Shown: positions 1 to 6,262, counted from the stretch's first letter. The stretch is 16,526 nucleotides of DNA from an uncultured Oscillospiraceae bacterium (GCA_900754965.1 CAAEEO010000052.1:1-16526); one strand, 5' to 3'. Numbers and translations: made by a program. The notes: a model not told the origin generated them from the sequence alone.

Positions 1-1
1 T

Positions 2-85
2 ACCACCGACACGACCTTCAGCCCCGATGCTGACTGCACCCGCGGCCAGATCGTGACTTTCCTGTATAACGACATGGCGAAGTAA
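2..85 (+). CDS. C-terminal end of an SLH-domain protein (5' end outside window)
   Basis: Only the last 27 codons and the TAA stop are in the window. The peptide reads TTDTTFSPDADCTRGQIVTF then LYNDMAK, the typical end of an S-layer homology (SLH) repeat (FxPDxxxTRgQxVTFLY). SLH repeats anchor exported proteins non-covalently to cell-wall polysaccharide. Because the repeat is at the extreme C terminus, this was probably an exported surface protein; the rest of its function cannot be seen. The stop is followed 7 nt later by a strong terminator. The family call rests on one partial repeat. Confidence 0.75.
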   Translation, partial: TTDTTFSPDADCTRGQIVTFLYNDMAK

Positions 86-92
86 GAAACAC

Positions 93-136
93 ATAAGCAA
101 AAAACACGGGACTTTCGTCCCGTGTTTTTTGCTTAT
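93..136. terminator. Bidirectional intrinsic terminator, perfect 20-bp stem
   Basis: The arms 93-112 and 117-136 are exact reverse complements around a 4-nt loop (113-116; GAAA, a GNRA tetraloop, when read on the minus strand). The GC-rich core (CACGGGAC) is flanked by A6 on one side and T6 on the other, so both strands end in a U-tract. It serves the SLH gene on the plus strand and the reverse transcriptase gene on the minus strand, whose stop codon (137-139) directly abuts the stem. Confidence 0.92.
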
Positions 137-1066
137 TTAACGATGAGAACTGCTCATAAGCTGTTCCGGCAGCCACTGTTTAGCGCAAAGCATTTCCTGG
201 TCCTGCGGGCGCACCTGCAGAACATAGTTGACTTTCCCTAAAAGGTGCATCAGATAAACAGACGGGTTTGTTTCCATACCAGTATGCTGCAAATGTGACT
301 GGACGCCGAATTTTTGGCAATAATACAGCTCCTGCCGCAAATCTTTGCGATATGCAGTGGGAATATTTGGTTTCTCGTTGACTACGATCCCCGTAACGGT
401 TTGCCGCTGGCCGTGGCGTTGGACTTTTACTTTCCGCTCGTTGAGCAGAAATCCCATGGATTTGAGCGCATCTTCTACGAATTTGCGGACATCCTCAGGA
501 TTGAAATTGCCTGAAAAAGTCATATCATCACAGTATCGCGTGTATCGAATTTTTCTTGAGGAACACCATGCGCCCACGGTTTCATCGAACTCCGCCATAA
601 GTATATTCGTGATTGCAGGGGAGGTGGGAGCGCCTTGCGGCAGGCTATCTTTGTAGTAACAAAGCATGGCGAGAAGAATCCGGAGCGGCTCTGCGTAAAT
701 TTCAGGCGGAAATGCACTGTTTTTTACATGGCAGTACCGGATACTGTCAAAGAAATGGAGAATATCCAATTTCAAAACGACCGGAGCGCCCACATGGGGC
801 TGCGCATTTTTCAAAACGGAACTTCCGTAATGGTAAGCCGTAGCATACCGGGAAATGGGAATAGGAACCAAAAGTGTGTCACAAATGCGCCGCTGAATAT
901 GTTTTAGGAGATTGTCCGGGACAAAAAGCTTTCTGGTACCGCCGTCTCTTTTGGGAATCAAAACTTCCTGATAGTGGCGACCAAGCTGGTTGCTGACAGC
1001 ATAAAGTGTCTTTGCGGGGATACCAAGGTCTTGTTCGAGGGAGGAAAGTTCTCTGTATACAATCAT
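137..1066 (-). CDS. Retron-type reverse transcriptase
   Basis: This 309-aa RNA-directed DNA polymerase is predicted to reverse-transcribe the msd part of the ncRNA encoded just upstream, making a branched RNA-DNA hybrid (msDNA). Motifs visible in order: the N-terminal RT0/1 region with IPKRDGGTRKL (about 37-47); the retron-specific region X motif NAQPH (87-91, matching NAxxH); first catalytic Asp in LKLDILHFF (D101); LPQGAPTSP (142-150); the catalytic YCDD box (178-181); and the retron region Y motif VTG (224-226) followed by VNEKPNIP. NAxxH plus VTG separates retron RTs from group II intron and DGR enzymes. YCDD replaces the commoner YADD. The C terminus is short, so no effector domain is fused. 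The ATG at 1064-1066 has a strong GGGAGGA ribosome site 8 nt upstream. The stop abuts a terminator, so the RT is the last gene of its transcript. Confidence 0.93.
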   Translation of the reverse strand: MIVYRELSSLEQDLGIPAKTLYAVSNQLGRHYQEVLIPKRDGGTRKLFVPDNLLKHIQRRICDTLLVPIPISRYATAYHYGSSVLKNAQPHVGAPVVLKLDILHFFDSIRYCHVKNSAFPPEIYAEPLRILLAMLCYYKDSLPQGAPTSPAITNILMAEFDETVGAWCSSRKIRYTRYCDDMTFSGNFNPEDVRKFVEDALKSMGFLLNERKVKVQRHGQRQTVTGIVVNEKPNIPTAYRKDLRQELYYCQKFGVQSHLQHTGMETNPSVYLMHLLGKVNYVLQVRPQDQEMLCAKQWLPEQLMSSSHR

Positions 1067-1091
1067 ATGAAAATCCTCCCTCTCTAAGATT

Positions 1092-1263
1092 GGAACAATA
1101 CATTGCTGTATGGCAACCTGCGCGGCGGTATTTTAGCACACACAGTGTGCCCTGATTACCGCAAGCAGCTTGGCTGAGCGCAAGCGAATACGATGGCGCT
1201 GCAGTTCCCGGCAGCGACTCACTGCCGGTGCCAGAAAATTCCGGACAAAAGCTATTGTTCCTT
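1092..1263 (-). ncRNA. Retron msr-msd noncoding RNA
   Basis: The RNA is read 5' to 3' from about 1263 down to 1092. Repeat a1 (1253-1261, GGAACAATA) is an exact 9-nt complement of a2 (1092-1100, TATTGTTCC), the defining retron pairing. Directly after a1 the sequence is TAGC, the usual context of the branching guanosine, here G1252. The msr part holds a 7-bp stem CCGGCAG/CTGCCGG (1208-1214 with 1222-1228, 7-nt loop) and a 5-bp AGCGC/GCGCT stem (1177-1200). The likely msd is a long interrupted hairpin, 1114-1172: CAA/TTG, CTG/CAG, GCGGTA/TACCGC (1157-1162 with 1125-1130) and GCACAC/GTGTGC (1145-1150 with 1136-1141) around a 3-nt loop. It ends 25 nt before the RT start codon and begins where the promoter predicts initiation. 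Folding was done by eye; exact ends and the msr/msd boundary are inferred. Confidence 0.85.
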
Positions 1264-1269
1264 GAGGCT

Positions 1270-1297
1270 ATTATAGAACATCAGGAGGAATTTGCAA
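1270..1297 (-). promoter_or_regulatory. Sigma-A-like promoter of the retron
   Basis: On the minus strand a TTGCAA -35 box (1292-1297) and a perfect TATAAT -10 box (1270-1275) are 16 nt apart. Initiation about 7 nt downstream falls at 1262-1264, one to three bases before repeat a1, as expected for a retron ncRNA. The -35 box lies inside the last codons of the decayed upstream reading frame. Confidence 0.8.
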
Positions 1298-1949
1298 GGG
1301 CAAAGTGGAAAATTGGGCAGGGCAGAATGGAGAATAGCTGCAGTAGAAGATGAAATCGCTCCATAAGTTCCCGGTTCTCCCACAAAAAGTTGTCTCTGTC
1401 CAGCTCTTCCGAACCGCCGCGGATGGATTTTTTGCTTTCCCCATTGACATCTGTGCTGTTTTGCTGTATCCTGTCATCAGAAACACTGCTTTGTGACGCG
1501 GCGTTCATCGCCGCCAACCTGGTCTCCGTTTTCTGGAGATCAATCACATCGTCAGTGTTTTCTTTTATTTTTACAATGTCATAGAGGTATTTTTTCCCGT
1601 CAGAGGCATGTCGGATTAGTAGCTCAGCATCATAAGAACGAACTGTCAAAGATTTTTTACCAAATTTTTTACACTGAAAGTGAAAGAAACCTGATAACGA
1701 TACATCCCATTTTATTTTACGGCAACAACTCCAACTTCATCCATTGTTTCTCCAAACACTTTAACTCGGTTAACAACTGTCTTTGACTGAATCACAGGAT
1801 TAGATTCTCGAGCACATTTAGTACACTCTTGATATATCGGGTGTCATAGACGCATCTGAGTCCCAATCATCGACTTGTTGCCGACCGGTCTGTTTCCGAA
1901 CCATCCGGTCGAACAGCTTGGCGATGATTGATGCAATATTGCAAAGTCC
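1281..1949 (-). pseudogene. Frame-broken remnant of a phage/ICE-type gene
   Basis: Three consecutive minus-strand frames read like one degraded protein. The first (1958-1818) includes AKLFDRMVRKQTGRQQVDDW and ends DASMTPDISRVY plus a stop. The second (1843-1712) includes KTVVNRVKVFGETMDEVGVV and ends in a stop. The third is open from 1736 to 1281 and contains SLTVRSYDAELLIRHASDGK then KYLYDIVKIKENT, with a polar tail. The shifts fall near 1820-1843 and 1712-1736. The third frame could start at a TTG (1649, giving 122 aa), but there is no ribosome site and the frame extends upstream without a start. The YDAELLIRHASDGKxYLYDI wording resembles segments of large polyvalent proteins of clostridial phages and integrative elements. 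That family link is recall, not a search, and no enzymatic function can be assigned. The 5' side ends next to the brnQ terminator. Confidence 0.5.
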
Positions 1950-1959
1950 ACGGGCGTGA

Positions 1960-1995
1960 AAAAAGACCATGCGTTTTTGAACGCATGGTCTTTTT
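1960..1995 (-). terminator. Intrinsic terminator of brnQ
   Basis: A 15-bp stem (1960-1974 with 1981-1995; core GACCATGCGT/ACGCATGGTC) closes a 6-nt loop. On the minus strand it follows the brnQ stop codon by about 20 nt and runs into T6. The A/T flanks are symmetrical, so it could also stop plus-strand transcripts. Confidence 0.88.
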
Positions 1996-2016
1996 CAATA
2001 CTCTGGAGTTAAAAGC

Positions 2017-3318
2017 TTATTCCAGGTCTAAGCATTGCTCAGATACTTGGGGGAGATGTTGGCCGCATAGTGCGCCGATCAGTCCGCAAATGGCTGCCGG
2101 AACGATCCATCCCATACTCAAAGATGCGAAAGGCATGGACGCAAGGAAGGGAACGGAGAGACCGAATGTGGAAACCGCAGTTTCCAAAATACTGTAGAGC
2201 AGTGCGCCCAAGGCGGCAAACCGGAACACCCAGTCGCTGGCAATGCGGCGGTCGAAGAATGACAGGAACACCAGAACCAATGTAGGCGGATAAATGATGT
2301 TCAGGATGGGGGCTGCAATGGAAACGATAGTATCCAGTCCCAGATTGGCAGCCACGGCGCTAAACAGACAAATTGCGACTACCAACCAAGTATAGCGCAG
2401 CTTGCCGCCGGATAGTTTGGAGAAATAGGAAGCGGCGCAGCTGACCAGAGCTACGGCGGTCGTTACGCAGGCCAAAGCTACGACAATGGCAAACAGCACG
2501 ATTCCAAAATCACCCATCAGGTTCCGGACAATCGCAGTGACCAGGAATGTCCGCAGCACGGACAGGTCGAAGAACCGGGAGGTGGTGACACCCAGATATG
2601 TCAGACCCAAATAGACGATCAGCAGTGCAGCACCGGCCACCAGACCGGCACCGGCTACCACCTTGACCTGGTCTTTCTGCTCGGTATAGCCTTTGTCTTG
2701 GGCGCTTTTCAAAATAATGATTCCAAAAATCACCGCAGCCAGAACATCCATGGTCTGATAGCCTGCCTCAATACCAGTGACGGGGACATTGTCCACCAGC
2801 ACACGATCTGGCACAGGGCCAATGGGATCGATCACGCCTTTGACGATCAGAACCAACAGGCCAATCAGCAGCAGCGGTGTCAGCACCTTGCCGACAATGT
2901 CCACAACGGCAGATTCCCGCAGGCACAGCAGCATGATCACAGCGAAAAAGAGAAATGCAAACAGAACGGGACTTACGCCACTGACCAGGGGACCGATAGA
3001 CATTTCGTAGGTCGTTGCAGCGGTTCTGGGGATGGCCAGCATGGGGCCGATACACAAAATAATGGCGCTGAGCAGTAAAGTGGAAGGTACTTTGCCGATG
3101 CGGCGGGTCATATGCTCCGGACTTCCGCTGTGGAGCACGGCAAACAAGGCCACCAACGCAAGCCCGATATCTGCCATATAATAGCAGGCGAATCCTAAAA
3201 ACCATTCACGGCCGCAGCTTAAACCCAAGTATGGCGGGAAAATCACATTGCCTGCACCAAAAAACATTGAGAACAAGGCGAATCCTATTACAAAAATGTC
3301 CTTGCGGGAACGATTCAT
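2017..3318 (-). CDS. brnQ: Branched-chain amino acid carrier, LIVCS/BrnQ family
   Basis: This is a cation-coupled importer of leucine, isoleucine and valine in the cytoplasmic membrane. It is 433 aa, normal for the family, and almost entirely made of hydrophobic segments (about 12 predicted). The N-terminal family signature GFALFSMFFGAGNVIFPP is at residues 12-29. The start at 3318 is chosen because GGAGG lies 9 nt upstream and the product then begins MNRSRKDIFVIG, as in homologues; the frame stays open to a TTG at 3381 but that has no ribosome site. The gene is monocistronic: its own promoter (3390-3418), a leader hairpin (3357-3379) and a terminator (1960-1995). Substrate specificity and coupling ion are from the family, not from this sequence. 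Confidence 0.93.
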   Translation of the reverse strand: MNRSRKDIFVIGFALFSMFFGAGNVIFPPYLGLSCGREWFLGFACYYMADIGLALVALFAVLHSGSPEHMTRRIGKVPSTLLLSAIILCIGPMLAIPRTAATTYEMSIGPLVSGVSPVLFAFLFFAVIMLLCLRESAVVDIVGKVLTPLLLIGLLVLIVKGVIDPIGPVPDRVLVDNVPVTGIEAGYQTMDVLAAVIFGIIILKSAQDKGYTEQKDQVKVVAGAGLVAGAALLIVYLGLTYLGVTTSRFFDLSVLRTFLVTAIVRNLMGDFGIVLFAIVVALACVTTAVALVSCAASYFSKLSGGKLRYTWLVVAICLFSAVAANLGLDTIVSIAAPILNIIYPPTLVLVFLSFFDRRIASDWVFRFAALGALLYSILETAVSTFGLSVPFLASMPFASLSMGWIVPAAICGLIGALCGQHLPQVSEQCLDLE

Positions 3319-3356
3319 ACAGTAGAGCCTCCGGATTTCATTTGTAGTAGTGGTAT

Positions 3357-3379
3357 AAAAAACAAGGGCTTTCGCCCTC
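3357..3379 (-). terminator. Terminator-like hairpin in the brnQ leader (possible attenuator)
   Basis: On the minus strand GAGGGC-GAAA-GCCCTT (3379 to 3364) is followed by G and T6 (3362-3357), the form of a short intrinsic terminator with a GNRA loop. It lies about 4 nt after the predicted brnQ start site and about 40 nt before the brnQ start codon. It may attenuate brnQ, block read-through from upstream, or only stabilise the 5' end. No competing antiterminator stem was recognised. Confidence 0.55.
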
Positions 3380-3389
3380 AATCTTTTCT

Positions 3390-3418
3390 ATTGTAACGGA
3401 TTTTTGCTATAAAGTCAA
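3390..3418 (-). promoter_or_regulatory. Sigma-A-like promoter of brnQ
   Basis: On the minus strand TTGACT (3413-3418) and TACAAT (3390-3395) are separated by exactly 17 nt, a near-consensus pair. Initiation is predicted near 3383, giving a leader of about 65 nt. Confidence 0.82.
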
Positions 3419-3471
3419 CGGTGAGAGGCCATATAGATATTGAGATTTTTCTTTCCGATTTTTGACATAAT

Positions 3472-3497
3472 AAAAAACGCCCCTTACGGAGCGTTTT
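3472..3497 (-). terminator. Intrinsic terminator of the alpha-hydroxy-acid dehydrogenase gene
   Basis: AAAACGC (3474-3480) pairs with GCGTTTT (3491-3497) around a partly paired loop. On the minus strand the stem starts 11 nt after the stop codon at 3509-3511 and ends in T6. Confidence 0.75.
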
Positions 3498-3508
3498 AAT
3501 GATAAGAA

Positions 3509-4531
3509 TTATTTAGACCACCGGATCATGTCTCGACTGATATCTTTCAGTTTGTGTGCGCCGCACATGGTCATGGTATCCCGGAGTTCCGCACCAAACT
3601 TTTCGACCAGTACGCGAATGCCCTCTTTTCCGCCGCCGTAAACCGCGGGGACGAAAGGCCGGCCAATCAGAACAGCATCGGCACCCAGGGCCAAAGCACG
3701 GAAAATATCCGTACCGCTGCGGATTCCGCCGTCTACAAGAACGGTGGTCTGATTTCCCACAGCATCTACGATCTCAGGAAGTACTTCAGCAGTGGAGGGG
3801 CAGCCACCCAATACCCGTCCGCCATGGTTGGAGACGACAATGGCTTTTGCACCGGCCTCTACAGCTTTCTCAGCACCTTTGACCGTCATAATACCTTTTA
3901 CAATGAAAGGTTTCTTGGAATAGGAAATGACCTCCCGCAGTTCCTCTACGGGTTTGCTGCCGGCGTTCGGATTCATTGCTTTGAGGAAGGGCAGACCTGC
4001 TCCGTCAATATCCATTGCTACGGCAAAAATATCGGTGTGGTTCAAAATATCCAGTTTTTCCCGGACGGCCTCAATGTTCCAGGGTTTGATGGTAGGTACA
4101 CCGATGCCGCCTACAATGGAAGTAACCTTCACTGCGGACTTCATCACCTCAGGGTCAACACCGTCACCGGTAAAGGCAGCAATGCCTGCCTCCATGCAGC
4201 CGGGGATGAGTTGGGCGTTATAAGTGATGTCAGTATGCTCGCCGCCATAGTGCATTTTCATGGCGCCGATGGGAGCGGCAAAGAAAGGATATTTGAACTG
4301 TTTTCCGAACAGCTCAAAGGAGGTGTCCGGCGTTTTGTTGGGGCAGATGGTATCCATGTTCAGCAGAATCTCCTGCCACTTTTCGTAATTGCGAACGGCA
4401 GTCAGGCCGGGTGCTTTGCAGCCGGGACCAGGCATCTGGTTGCCGCAAGCCTTACCATTGCAGACCGGGCAGACAGCGCAATGTCCTTCAAAAATTTCTC
4501 TTGCATGGTCGCAGATTTCTTTGTAATCCAT
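3509..4531 (-). CDS. FMN-dependent alpha-hydroxy-acid oxidising protein, Cys-rich N terminus
   Basis: This is a predicted cytoplasmic flavoenzyme of the lactate/glycolate oxidase superfamily, oxidising 2-hydroxy acids to 2-oxo acids; the substrate is unknown. The 340-aa TIM-barrel shows YPFFAAPIGAMK (81-92), FIVKG with the flavin-contacting K212, VVSNHGGR with the presumed catalytic base H236 and R239, DGGIRSGTD (267-275) and GADAVLIGRPF (FMN phosphate region, 284-293). The usual Q-L-Y segment carrying the second active-site Tyr is not visible; VGGIGVPTIKPW stands about there. Residues 7-38 hold six cysteines (7, 18, 21, 24, 29, 38) in a CxxCxxCx4C layout, suggestive of metal or Fe-S binding and typical of an anaerobe-specific branch. 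The ATG at 4531 is chosen because AGGGGG precedes it by 7 nt; an ATG at 4576 has no ribosome site. It has its own promoter and terminator. Confidence 0.85.
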   Translation of the reverse strand: MDYKEICDHAREIFEGHCAVCPVCNGKACGNQMPGPGCKAPGLTAVRNYEKWQEILLNMDTICPNKTPDTSFELFGKQFKYPFFAAPIGAMKMHYGGEHTDITYNAQLIPGCMEAGIAAFTGDGVDPEVMKSAVKVTSIVGGIGVPTIKPWNIEAVREKLDILNHTDIFAVAMDIDGAGLPFLKAMNPNAGSKPVEELREVISYSKKPFIVKGIMTVKGAEKAVEAGAKAIVVSNHGGRVLGGCPSTAEVLPEIVDAVGNQTTVLVDGGIRSGTDIFRALALGADAVLIGRPFVPAVYGGGKEGIRVLVEKFGAELRDTMTMCGAHKLKDISRDMIRWSK

Positions 4532-4591
4532 ATGTTTTCCCCCTGTAAGTTCAAGTTTTCCAGTTTCACGGTTCATATTTACACTAACTTG

Positions 4592-4620
4592 ATACTACCA
4601 TAACAGGGCGCGTTTGACAA
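4592..4620 (-). promoter_or_regulatory. Promoter of the alpha-hydroxy-acid dehydrogenase gene
   Basis: On the minus strand TTGTCA (4615-4620) and TAGTAT (4592-4597) are 17 nt apart, with initiation near 4585 and a leader of about 54 nt. It occupies the 50-nt gap after sigE. No terminator separates sigE from this gene, so sigE transcripts may also read into it. Confidence 0.65.
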
Positions 4621-4627
4621 CGCTAAT

Positions 4628-5350
4628 TTACTGCATTCTCTTCACCATTTCCCGCCGCAGGCGGCCGATGGTTCGTTTTTCCAGACGGCTGATATAACTT
4701 TGGGAGATTCCCATGATATTGGCTACCTCTTTTTGCGTAAACTCTTTGTGGCCATTGAGACCGAATCGCAGCTCAATGATGGTACGCTCTCGAGGGGCGA
4801 GGGTTGCAATGGATTCCCGGAGCATTTGCCGGTCGGCATCTTCCTCCAGCGGACGGCAGACTTCGTCATCATCAGTCCCGAGCACATCGGACAGCAGCAA
4901 TTCATTACCATCCCAGTCGGTATTCAGTGGTTCATCGAAACTGACTTCTGTTCTCTGATTATTGTTTTTGCGCAGGTACATGAGGATCTCATTTTCAATA
5001 CAGCGGGAGGCATAGGTGGCCAACTTGATGTTTTTGTCGGCGTTGAAGGTGTTGATGGCTTTGATCAGGCCGATGGACCCCAGTGAAATCAGATCTTCCA
5101 GGCCGACCCCGGTGTTTTCGAAACGCTTTGCAATATACACCACAAGTCGGAGATTATGCTCGATGAGCAGCTGTTTGCAGACAGAATCTCCCTGTGACAA
5201 GCCACGGATGGCAGTTTCTTCTTCCTCTTTTCCCAAGGGCGGGGGGAGGACATCACTGCCACCGATATAAAAAACCGGTGGCAGCGCTTTGATTCCTGCG
5301 AGCAGTTTCCATTTCCATATGTGCCATTGCATTTTCCATGAGTCGAGCAT
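4628..5350 (-). CDS. sigE: Sporulation sigma factor SigE, pro-form
   Basis: SigE is the early mother-cell RNA polymerase sigma factor of endospore formers. It is made as an inactive precursor and activated by removal of its N-terminal pro-sequence by SpoIIGA. The product is 240 aa, close to the usual 239. The pro-sequence (about 1-28) is amphipathic and Trp/Lys-rich and is followed by the near-invariant YIGGSDVLPPPL (28-39), the processing region. Sigma region 2 follows, with LIEHNLRLVVYIAKRFENTG, DLISLGSIGLIKAI and ATYASRCIENEILMYLR. Region 4 is at the end, with APRERTIIELRFGL and the helix-turn-helix TQKEVANIMGISQSYISRLE. The ATG at 5350 has AGGAGG 6 nt upstream; the frame extends further but without support. 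It begins 10 nt after the spoIIGA stop, the conserved spoIIG operon arrangement. No sigG follows it here. Confidence 0.97.
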   Translation of the reverse strand: MLDSWKMQWHIWKWKLLAGIKALPPVFYIGGSDVLPPPLGKEEEETAIRGLSQGDSVCKQLLIEHNLRLVVYIAKRFENTGVGLEDLISLGSIGLIKAINTFNADKNIKLATYASRCIENEILMYLRKNNNQRTEVSFDEPLNTDWDGNELLLSDVLGTDDDEVCRPLEEDADRQMLRESIATLAPRERTIIELRFGLNGHKEFTQKEVANIMGISQSYISRLEKRTIGRLRREMVKRMQ

Positions 5351-5360
5351 TTTGAACCTC

Positions 5361-6194
5361 CTAATATATTGCCTGATATCGGTCATAGGCACTTAAAACT
5401 GTGTTTGTGATGGCAATGAGCGTATCCTGTTCCAATGTACCGTCGATCGTCAATTTCTGGGGATGAAACGCCAGCAGTAGGCCGGTACCACCTACACTTT
5501 GGAAGGGAACGAGCCGCAAAGTTCCTTTCAGTGCAGGAAGAGCAGATAGTTTCTGAAAACTCTCAGCCGGCTGTTCCGCATCTAAGAGCGGAGCGTCTGT
5601 GCCAAATAAAGCAGCGACGCAGCGTTGTTCGCAAACCAGAACCCGACAGTTGGTCATGGGCTCGTAAAGGGTGTTGCCTGTGTCCCGGAGTGCAAGAAAG
5701 GCGGTCTTCTTGTTTTGAAATTCTACTTCTACTTCCAGTAATGTTTCTCTGGCAGTTTCATCGAATCGCCGAAAGAGGGAAGATAAAAGGAGATAGGCAA
5801 AAGCAAAGGAGAGAATCAGCACTTTCCCGTTGAGCGGTAAGTACAGCGGAGACCCCACAGGTCCATACCCGCCGAACAGACTGACTGCCCACAGAATTCC
5901 GCCAAAACCGGCAGACAGCACAAAGAAAAACAGGCAGCAGCGCAGGAACTGGGATTCCCGGTGAAAGGCAGCAAGACAAATCAGAACACCAAATGCCAGT
6001 TTCATGATGGGGTGGTTAAAAAATGGAAGACCGGGCAGTACGCAAAGACAGGCATAAAGCGCGCCGATTAGTGCCCCCAAAAAGATCCAGATGCGCCGAA
6101 TCCGGGCACTGGCCGCTTTTGCTGTGCACAAAAGAATGAAATAGTCAATGATCAAATTGATCAAAAAGAGCGTGTCTATGTAAATCGTTTCCAT
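5361..6194 (-). CDS. spoIIGA: Sporulation sigma-E factor-processing peptidase SpoIIGA
   Basis: This is a membrane-bound aspartic protease in the sporulation septum that cleaves pro-SigE in response to a forespore signal. The 277-aa protein (slightly shorter than the ~309 aa Bacillus one) begins METIYIDTLFLINLIIDYFI, the standard first membrane segment. It has about five hydrophobic helices up to residue 141 and a soluble C-terminal half with the catalytic aspartate in LRDTGNTLYEP (D171-T-G). The start at 6194 is chosen by similarity at the N terminus; there is no ribosome site before it, and the likely -10 box ends only 7 nt upstream, so the message may be leaderless. It ends in TAG 10 nt before sigE. 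Confidence 0.94.
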   Translation of the reverse strand: METIYIDTLFLINLIIDYFILLCTAKAASARIRRIWIFLGALIGALYACLCVLPGLPFFNHPIMKLAFGVLICLAAFHRESQFLRCCLFFFVLSAGFGGILWAVSLFGGYGPVGSPLYLPLNGKVLILSFAFAYLLLSSLFRRFDETARETLLEVEVEFQNKKTAFLALRDTGNTLYEPMTNCRVLVCEQRCVAALFGTDAPLLDAEQPAESFQKLSALPALKGTLRLVPFQSVGGTGLLLAFHPQKLTIDGTLEQDTLIAITNTVLSAYDRYQAIY

Positions 6195-6201
6195 ACCGGG
6201 G

Positions 6202-6262
6202 ATTATAAACTTCTTCAGATAAAAAAATTGTCGTTTGCAACAGACCGATTCTGTGGTAGAAT
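6202..6262. promoter_or_regulatory. Divergent spoIIG / pyrH promoter zone with a Spo0A-like box
   Basis: On the plus strand TTGCAA (6235-6240), 16 nt, then the extended -10 TGGTAGAAT (6254-6262) forms a pyrH promoter, with initiation near 6269. On the minus strand TATAAT (6202-6207) is placed to start spoIIGA at about its ATG. It lacks a -35 box at 17 nt, but a CGACA-containing element sits 21 nt upstream, as in the Spo0A-activated spoIIG promoter of Bacillus with its 22-nt spacer. That element, TGTCGTT on the plus strand (6229-6235), matches the 0A box TGTCGAA at 5 of 7 positions. The promoter boxes are read directly; Spo0A binding is inference. Confidence 0.55.

Noticed and set aside
137..1066. 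Group II intron or diversity-generating retroelement as the source of the RT
   Set aside because: There is no maturase or endonuclease domain, no intron RNA domain V/VI, and no template/variable repeat pair was noticed. The NAxxH and VTG motifs plus the a1/a2 RNA point to a retron.
1390..1786. Short plus-strand open frames opposite the decayed mobile gene
   Set aside because: They lack ribosome sites and recognisable sequence, and the minus-strand reading shows coherent, though broken, protein wording.
3316..3343. An 8-codon open frame (MKSGGSTV) whose stop overlaps the brnQ start as ATGA
   Set aside because: It has no ribosome site, contains the brnQ ribosome site within it, and has no run of branched-chain codons expected of a leader peptide.
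3554..4603. A 349-codon plus-strand open frame opposite the hydroxy-acid dehydrogenase
   Set aside because: The minus strand encodes a clear FMN enzyme with promoter, ribosome site and terminator. The plus frame has none of these and no known motif.
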